NCBI RefSeq assembly: GCF_964340395.1 | Contig: NC_135564.1 | Span: 11,431,391 to 11,495,390, forward strand | Length of the DNA: 64,000 nucleotides | Reading direction: 5' to 3' | Source: Glandiceps talaboti | Taxonomy: Eukaryota; Hemichordata; Enteropneusta; Spengelidae | Shown: one piece after another, positions 14,101 through 24,457 of the stretch | Layout of the letters: every line of letters starts with the position of its first letter | How positions within the stretch are numbered: the stretch's first letter is position 1 | Translations under genes and position numbers: made by a program | The notes under the pieces: model-generated | The model's input: the letters and a program-made list of their open reading frames with translations, nothing else | Told to the model about the DNA's origin: nothing | Databases searched by the model: none

Positions 14101-17100
14101 AATGCGTTCATGCCAGTGCAATGTTATAAATATGTGAAGGCGTGTAAATATCGATACAGATGTTCGGTTGTTAGTTAACATGACACAACATCTTGTACGG
14201 TTTTCCCAAAGAAGTTGCCCATCACCGTGACTGCTAATGATAGACAAATAGTTACTTATGTAAATTTCTTTAGTATGAAAGTATATTGGTTTGCTGATTG
14301 GCATATCGATTTATCAAAATTACGAATTGATTATGTGTGAAGGCTTCGTTGAATAGGAATATATGAAGTCACGACTGTCTTAATAAGTCCCACGAATAAC
14401 AATACAATGATCACTAGTATGTCATCATATGATGTATACATATCTTTATATGATGTGTGCACATCTTCACCATGATTTTTAATATGTACATGTTATGAAA
14501 TATCGTTTGATCGAAACGGATAGTTCTTTCAATGAAATAACGTTTTGGAAGTGAATTCTGATTTGATATTTCCATTGAAAAATAACAGGGAAGTCTTGCC
14601 GGCTACTGGAATGATGATAAGTGCAGTGACCCCTTCATGTCTGTATGTAAAAAGGCCAAACAGGTTTTGTCACCAACTACACAGTCAGTTGGTGATTGTG
14701 GAACAGTAAGTACTAGAATACATGGAAAATATGACAATTTTAAAGTTATGAATCTTTGCAATGAATTCCAGAAAACGTATTTCATAGATCGATTTCTTTC
14801 TTTACTTTTCATATTATAATTATGTCTTATTTTTTGCTATGAACTTCAACTGCTAATCCGTGCGAATGTCCAAAGGCATGTGGTTATTTGCTGTAATCTG
14901 TAACTACCAATACCACACTCAATTTAATAACGAAATGTTTTATTCAGTATATAAATACAATTCTGTGATTAACCTGAGCACGTGACCATCATCTAAGGTT
15001 TTTTATATTGATAATTTCTATTCCAGGGTTGGTACAGCCAGTCTTACTCGTGTTATAGGTTTGTGTCTGATAGTGCGTCATGGAGTACTGCAGAGTCTCA
15101 GTGTAAATCATATGGTGGTAGTTTGATTGCTATCAATGACAAGTAAGTATTGTACAAATTTTACACATGTTGATGTATTTTTCTAAGCATCATAATGATT
15201 ACCAATGTCTTCATGTAATTCAGATTCATATTGTCAGAGACCCGTTTCTGTATTGGACTGTGGATAATACATTGTATGGAACGAACTGTTCATTCCATCA
15301 GTGAGCGAACAATCGTCAACGTCAGAAGTATTGGTTCTTATAATTCAATATGTTTCCCAAGTTATCAATCTTATCACGATTTCTTCCAGTATTGAGCAGT
15401 CTTTCGTTAGCAGTAAACTCGCTGCTTTCACTGGTAGTAGTTGGTATTGGATTGGTTTAACTGATTTGAGTCAAGCTGGACAATTCACGTGGTCAGATGG
15501 TGATCCTGTTACTTATACAAACTGGGATGCTGGACAACCAGGTATATGCTACATAGTGGCGTCTTCTTTCCTTTTTTCTTATTTATCATGTTACGAAATG
15601 GTGAATTAATTCATTTGAATGATAACAACTTATGATGAAATTGTTAAAAATGATCGATAGCAGGAAAATGCATGTCCCTGAAGTCTTGGAAATCAAAGAG
15701 AAAAGGGTGACATGTTATTGACGCTGGAAATATGGGTCTTTTTATCAGTACACTATAGCTACTAACTGATTGAAAATGTCCTGCCTTCAGGAAGTACATA
15801 GAACGATTATTCAATTGTAGAGACTTCTTCTCATAGATGTTCGTCACGTGGCAGCTGAAAAGTATTAACAGAGGCTCAAAATCAGTGAATCTGAACGCAG
15901 CAGTAGTAAATACTTCATTCAATACAGTTTGTACATCAAAACGTGACACTGACAACTTCCAATTCCCTTCACTGTTCTTGGCATTAGACAATAGCCAAGG
16001 TGACTGTGTTGGCGTCAGTTCAGGCACGGATTCTGGTTTATGGACAGCAGGACAGTGTGACAACTCCATGCCGTATATCTGTGAAAAGACCAGACCTGGT
16101 TTTACCAAACCCCCCGTCACAGCAGCATATCCTACAAATCCATCTGATGAAGGTTGTGCTGATGGATGGCTTGGTTATGGCAGTAAATGTTTCCTTGTAA
16201 GAATATTCCCTTCTTTATTATTCCATAGTATTCCTTTGTTTTGTGGTTGTCCATCCTTCCGTTATTTTTTCCGTCAATTTGTCTATGGTTGAATTTATTC
16301 TAAGGACTCGAGTAGTTTATATGACTTTCATGTGGACTGGAAAGTAAGGAATTCCACATCATAACATTCTGTAACGTAATATGCATTGTCTGTATCTGGA
16401 ATGGATCAACATCTTCATTGGATATCTCATGTTATATGCAACACTAATGCGCTACATACACTGACAAGGCTATCTTACGTATATGTCTATTTTGATACTT
16501 TACCTTGTTAATTGACTTTGACCATTACAAAGTTAATTTAATGACACGATCTTCACTCCATTTGAGTCTTCATTCTGTCTTTCTTTCGTAGGCCATCTCT
16601 AAAGCTGATTCTGACAATCGACTTTCCTGGGATGATGCTCTCTTAGACTGCAGAAATAGAGGTGGTGATCTCGCTAGTTTCCATAGTGATGATGAACTCA
16701 GATATGTCAAGACAAATTCTAAAGTCATGTAAGTATTACAGTTGTTATGCATGACGTATGGCCATTGCATGGTTGAAACTTTGTCCCGAGACTACTTCGC
16801 CTCGATTTGGGGTGAACGAAGTCTGGATGTATTGTGTCAATACAGCTTTGTATGCTTTATACATATAATTTTTGATATCTATTGATTCTAAACTTTTCCT
16901 CGTTTACAGAAATTTTATCGATGAATTTTGGATAGGTCTGAACGATAAGGATGATGAGAATGGTAAGTAGTTATCTGGCGTATTCCCTAATCTATGGAGG
17001 CAAGATTTATATATAGTTATTAGGAGTAAGCAATACTTTGTTAATAATCCTTAAAATCACAGTAAATGTAGATTTCGATGTTTTCTAGATCATTCCTGTC

Positions 17101-20100
17101 ACTTCTCTTTATTGAAAAACCAAGTGACAAATTATTAACCTGGTGACAACATGTCTTGAATAATTTGATAATCAAAGGTTTTGTGTGGAGTGATGGTTCT
17201 CCTGTCAACTTCGTCACCTGGGATGACGGCGAACCCAACGATTATAATGACGAGGAAGACTGTGTTGAGATGACATTTGCTGCTCCGAAGGGATGGAATG
17301 ACCGTAAATGTACTAGGAAAAAGAACTGGGTTTGTCAGATTCCTAAAGGTGTAATGCCTGCCTCTACTATTGAAGCTGCTACAGCTACTATAAGTAAGTT
17401 GGTTAATGGTTGTCTACATTGCTACAACTTTACTACTTACACGTTGTAAACAGACCTACACGAAGAATCGAAAGTGGTGAAATTGTTACTGACATTTGTG
17501 TACATGATGCATACATACATACATACATACATACATACATACATACATACATACATACATACATACATACATACATACTAAGTTACTGTGTTGAAGACAT
17601 CATGGAAATATTGTTTCTATTTCAATAGGTAGTAACTGTGGTAACGACTTAAGCTGGGTCTACTCTATTGGTGCCTGTTATTATTTTAGCTCAGGTAGAG
17701 AGGTTGAAGCACGTAAGGGATGGGATGATGCTCGTGATTTCTGCCTGTCTCATGCCGGTGATCTTGCCTCCATTCACTCTGGCTTGGAACAAGAATTCAT
17801 ATTTAGTCATGTAAGGAAACTTCATTATACACAGTTTGCTTGATATACATTGTAGAACTTGATATAGAATTTGACATACTTTTTGATATTGAATTTTACA
17901 TAGACTTTGAAGTAACAAATTTAGAAATTATACATTGTGGAAGCACGTTTGCAATGGTGATACGAGGGCAGTAGTACACGTGTATTACAATTATGACTGT
18001 TAAGCAGAAACTATCTCTCGATGCTGAAAGCCAAGGGAAATGTGAAGTCTGCTAGTGCCCGAATTCAATAGGGTCGGGCAATAAATGTTTTATAACATAT
18101 CAAATTCTCGGACAATTTCCCTCTATAGTCACAGCAAATCCCCGATAAATTTAAAGAATTCCGTGATACATGAATATGACCCGCAGGAAAATAGCGTGCG
18201 ACTAGTGCCCCTATATGCAAATTGGGGTCACTATGGATCAGTAGTCCATACCACGTGATACGATCTAAGCCAGTCACTGAAGGATATATGCATATGATGT
18301 GTTACAATAATTTATATTACAATTTGTTTTGTCCTTACAGTTGCGTGATATACGAACCTATACTGCTTGGATCGGCTTACGTGAGTCTACTGCCTATGGG
18401 ACACATCTGTAAGTACATATTAGTTTGTTTATAACAGTTTAATTCTCCGATAAGATAAAGAAAAGTAAAAGTTGTTAAAGCCCCCATAAAAGTATCATTT
18501 ATGACGTTTATAAAGCTACAGAAGAAGATAGAACTGTTCAAATTGTATGCTGCCTTTTCTGAAATCAACTCACCCAAACTAAAACAGACATTGTTTAAAA
18601 GGATTATTCTCTTTGACTTGCATGCTAAATTCATTGGTATATCTAATATAGCTGGAGTGATGGAACACCAGTGGATTATGTGTATTGGGATGAGGATCAG
18701 CCAGATGATGCATATGGTGCGGAACAATGTGTCGAATTGTTGGGAACGGGTAAGCTTTTTAACGACATTAAAAGTTTACTAGGAAATTACTTGGTCAGTA
18801 TTGTGCTCATGCTATACACTGGCAAGTAGTTTAATTAACATGCACACTTTGCCTCCTAAAAAAGATCAGATACTTAACTAGAGAATCTTTGCTCTCGCAA
18901 GTTTCTTTACATTGTATTAGGGAAACTGTCATGAATTACAAATAATATGCTAATTAGCCTATTTAATATGCATGAATCGTTAAACTCAGATCAGTCCTAG
19001 TCAATCCTCAAACAACATGTGTAATAGAGTTGGATTAGAATTGGAAGGAAGATCTAACATGCATCACTTGGATGAGACAACATTTTGCAAATCTCCAGCT
19101 TAGCCTTAAATATCTCAAACACTACCACGCCATTTTCACGCTAGCTTTACGCATAAAAGCGTAGATATGAGTCAACTGTATATTAAGAAGATTGAGCTGA
19201 TTATGATACTGTTCAAATTGTCAAATAAACAAAATAATTACATCAAATCATTTGTAGTCATATGCTATCTACCTTGTAAGCTAGCAACACTTAAAGTTTA
19301 CTTTGGATCTACAGACGGCGAATGGAACGATCAAAACTGTGGCGAACGTTATTGGTTTGTTTGCAAAAAACTAACATCTGATACCGCACCCAAGACAAGG
19401 GAACCAACTGTTCTACCAAGTGGATACTGCCCACCGGGATTCATGGAATACAAAAACAAATGTTATTCTTTCAATGGTGCAGCGGCTGAAGATACTCTAC
19501 GTTGGAACGACGCAAGAATACAATGTGGAAAACTCGCCACAGGGGGTGACCTAGTCAGTATTCACAGCCAAGAAATACAATGTAAGTTTATTTCCATCTT
19601 CGTAAACCTCGGTTCTCTGTAATAAAAAGTAAACATATTCAGAAATTAATTTTAAGAAATTGTTAGCCCTATCATCTGGGAAAGTTACTTACAATATTAA
19701 TGTTCGAACTCAGATTTTAGAGTAACTGTAAAATGTGGTAATTTTTTTAATTTTGCATGTATTTTCGACACAAACATTGTGGAAACATTCACCCTTAATA
19801 TCGTACATTTGTCACCACTTTCTCCTTCAAGCATTTCTGTCCAGTCGGTTACGAGACATAAACCATGCTATGTGGATTGGTTTAAGTGATATATATGTTC
19901 CTGGTCAATTCGGTTGGCAAGACGGCTCTGCAGTTGACTACACCAATTGGGCAGCCAATGAACCAAATGGTCTACTTCAGGTATGTAATGTTACTGCTTG
20001 ATGAAGACAATTAGAATTTGAGAAATCAAGTTAAAGACGTCATTTCTGATATATTCACATGCTAAAAAAACTCATTTTATGCTAAAATTGACATCCAATC

Positions 20101-23100
20101 ATAGGAGAATAGAAAATACTTTGTGTTTCTCAAAATCATTCTTCAGTGTTTACTCTAGTTTCCTGTTGTAACATTTCACAATATACAATGCAATGTGATT
20201 TGCATATTGGATTACTCAAGTAGCAGACATTATTCAGAAACCTATCTTCGAAGCTATTGCATATAAATCGAGGAGTTTTAGTCTCAAATGTCAAAGATGA
20301 TGGTAGGCCTACATTATATAAAACATTTTGAAGATGTCCCATATCTTCCTGTCAATATTTTGCAATACGTGAAATAATGAACCACTCTCCTCGTTCGTTT
20401 ACACTGAAAGTAAACTTTCTATAGTGATTTTAATGGTCAAAGTTATTAGTTTTACAGTGATGTAATGTGTCAAGTGTGCATTACATATGACAGCCCTGCA
20501 ATTCCTACCAAACACAGATTAGCTAAGATACCTGTACAGTTTCTTATTGAGCGACTAGTTTCAGGTTTCTTTTTCTGTTTCAGGAAAACTGTGTCGAGTT
20601 TCATCACCGTGGATACGACGGCAAGTGGAATGATAATGACTGTGAACGTACTTTTGGTTACGCTTGTCAAGCTTTGAAAGGTACAACTTTGACTTAAGTC
20701 TATTTTTACTCTTTTTACTCTCTGCTACATAAACAATGTTTCTCATGTCATCTTGAAAATTATCGATGATAACCAGCGAATGTAGTGCTTGCGGTGACGG
20801 AGTTAAAAAGTGTTAACTTATCTTACAAAATTATATTAGATTGGACAGGATGTTTTACTTCAACTAGTAGGATCTCATAAACCTCCGTATAATTTATACC
20901 AAACAACATTAGACAATTAAGTTGTCTTTTTTTCATTCTATGAGGATATATTTCATTCAATATGCCACACTTCATAAATTATCCACAATCTCGTATTCTT
21001 AGAAGCTAAAATTTGTCTATAATTCTTGCTAAGTCAAGTGCAGGCATAGCTCGACGTGTAACAAGGAAGCACCGTTTCTTTTACATGATTACTACCTTTC
21101 TTTGAATCGTTGTATTTCGATCTGTCTCCAACCAATCTTTTTGTCAATACTAAAATGAGCTTTACTCAATGTTTCTCATACAGACCCATCCTACCCACCA
21201 CCGACACAAGCTGTCAATCCTTGTAGAACGGGATACGAGCATTATTGGAATGGATGTTATAAACAACTTACTGGTTCCTATACATGGGACAGTGCTAAAG
21301 AAGCCTGTGTTGGCGATGGGTCAGATCTTGTCAGTATTGAAGATATCTATGAACAGTATTATATTGAAACACATATGTTCCAACTTGGTTCTCAAATATG
21401 GATTGGGTTGAATGACCTCGAGGTATGAGTGCCCAGCACTATTTTCCTTGCAACGTTACATATCGCACTTTTCTTGTAAAGCCTCAATAACATTTATGTG
21501 TATTTTAAAGTGAAAATTAGATATGTTCTTCATTTCCTAAACGAAACTTAAATTCCACCGAATCTCTTTCACAGTGATATGTCGCTTCATGGACAACAGT
21601 TATGTATTGACCTATTTTACATACATTTGCATATTTAGCAAAAAGGAACATACGGTTGGTCTGATGGATCTCCAGTCTTTTACACCAAGTGGGCTATTGG
21701 TGAACCTAGTTATAACACAGGTGAAGGATGTGTACAGATGACACGGACCGGTGGATGGGATGATACCAAATGTAACACTATGATACCCGCAGTCTGCAAA
21801 TACTACATTGGTAAGTTATTTTGTGTTTTGCAAATATTTGGGTTAAAAGTTTGGTTTTATTCAATGATTTTCTTAGATACTTACAATTTCATAATTAGCA
21901 AATGCAGGAGACATATTGTTAAGACCTTAAAACATATACATGTACTGACTGTAATCGTACTTTAATAAAGGGGAACACCACTCCATGAAATAAATGGTAT
22001 TTCCATAAACTTTGCGTTCTGGAGAGGAAGTTCACTATTTCACATCACGTAATGTTTTCAGGAAACACGAAATTGAAACTATTTTTTACCTCTATTGTTC
22101 TTTAAGGTATACACTATTGCACGATTTGTCTTAGTATATATGATTATGTGTAAGAAACACCCTAAATAGTCACAAGGCAAACGTGTGAAATTATGTGATG
22201 TGAAATAATAAGAAGACTCCCCAGAACCCAAAGTTTATTAAAATACCTTTCTTTCCTGGAGTGGTGTTCCCTTTTCAAATTAATTAACCATTTCTCTTGA
22301 ACACTTCTCGGTTAGTATAAACCAAACAAAATAGAATAGAACACTTGAGATAATGAAATACCAGGTACATTTTACTAAAACGTACAATAGTTGCTATCTT
22401 GTAGTCAGTTGTCGCTAGTGTTTTTTCTAACACTTTTCTATTACAATGTCAGGAAATAAGCCGACCACTCCATCACCTGGAGAAGGCAGCTGTAATTTTG
22501 GAAATACTAGTGATTGGACAGAATACAATAGAGCTTGTTACAACATGGATGGTATCAAGGATTCTAAGAGTTGGGCCGAGGCGAGTTATGAATGTGACAA
22601 GAAAGGAGGTTACTTGGTTACCATTGGTGACGAGGATGAGAATAACTACATAGAGAAAGTAATAGCTGGAGCCTATGCTAATATTTGGCTTGGACTGACC
22701 CGTAATGATGAAGGTATGATTTAGAATATTATATGAGTCGATATGCTTCACTTACTACATGGACTTGGTATAATAGGGGTATAGTTGATATAGAGGGTAT
22801 TGATCTTAGTCTAATCCACCCGTCTTCCTTCCATCCATCCATCCATCCATCCATCCAGCCAGCCAGCCAGCCAGCCATCCATCCAGCCAGCCAGTCAGCC
22901 AGCCAACCAACCAACCAACCAACCAACCAACCACACATCGTTCCTCCCTCACTCGTGTGTATTGTACCTTGTGAACCCAATGTCAATATGTCTCATTCTA
23001 TTTTCTCAACCTCATGTATTTATGTAAGTGCACATTTAGTGATGGGATTACCAGGACCGAAGATATCATGTTATTGGACACACTGCACACAAAACAAGTC

Positions 23101-24412
23101 TGTGATTAATCCTAACAATGGGACCATGTGTTCCTCTAATATCAACCCGTTTTTCAAGATATTTATTTATGTACTTTTTTACAGGTGGATTTCGATGGGT
23201 TGATGATATGGCATTAGACTACACACGCTGGGCACCAGGTGAACCTAATAACGCTAATGATGGAGAAGACTGTGGTGAAATGTTCTTCAGTTCAAGTGAA
23301 TGGAACGATAATGACTGCTTCATATCAGCTGGCTACATATGCAAAAGACAAAAAGGTTGGTCACGTTACCGATACTCACTATCTTTCTCGTGAATTACCA
23401 CGACATGTTACTACCGAACCAGAGTGACTATAACATTTCAATTAGGCGACACGATGTATTTTCATGTCTTGCACAATGATGTTGCAAATTGCATGAAACA
23501 AAATAAAGACATTGATAGCGCGCAAGCAAATAAAAGATACATTTTATCTGACTGTGAACACAAATCAACAGCACTGTAGGATTAAACAAGGAAGATTCAA
23601 ACACAAAACAGTAATATTTTATGTGCATGCGCGCTATCACTGTATTTTGTTTGTGTAATTCTCACAAATGAAACGTTGTGTGAGACATAAAAACAACATC
23701 GTGCCGCCTAATTATTGAAATTCTATAATCTCTCTGGTTTGGTAGTAAATTGGTTTACGAGAAGAAGCTAATAATTCGTCAATTTCATATAGATGACACA
23801 TAGTCAATATGCCAAGACGCGCGTACACATTCAGAACACTTTGGGAACCACTCATAATTCTGGATACAAAATCGGTTTATGTTGGAGTGTTTCTTGGCCT
23901 GTAACGTTAATCCTACTGACTAACCTGGTAAAAGAATAATACTTTATGTATGAAAAGATCATCAGGTTGTCTTCTTTCAAGTATTATTCATGTGAATTTC
24001 GGTTCATCTTTTAGTCACTGTTATATCAATTTGGGTATCCTTTCTGCTAATCTTAGAGTCTTTGCAGTATCCTTTTCGTGTTTTACTTTCAATTTTTATC
24101 ACATTTTTTAAACAGGTACTGCACCAGTAACTCTACCTGGAGAGGGACAACCTGAAAAGCAGACATCGGGTTAGTACTAAGAAAAACTCCATTAACATGA
24201 GACTATTTAAAAAACAACCTTAGGTGTCCTCGACATGCTATTATTATGCTACCCTGAATAAAAACTCATATTAATCATAATTGCAAGTTGCTCACTTCAT
24301 TGAAATATTACATGTATGCTATTTGGTTGTCGGAGATTCAGAGACAGACAGAGGGAAAGGCAGAAAAACAGACAATAGAGGGACAGAGAGGGAGACAGAC
24401 TCACATGCAGGT

Positions 24413-24457
<45 letters not shown>

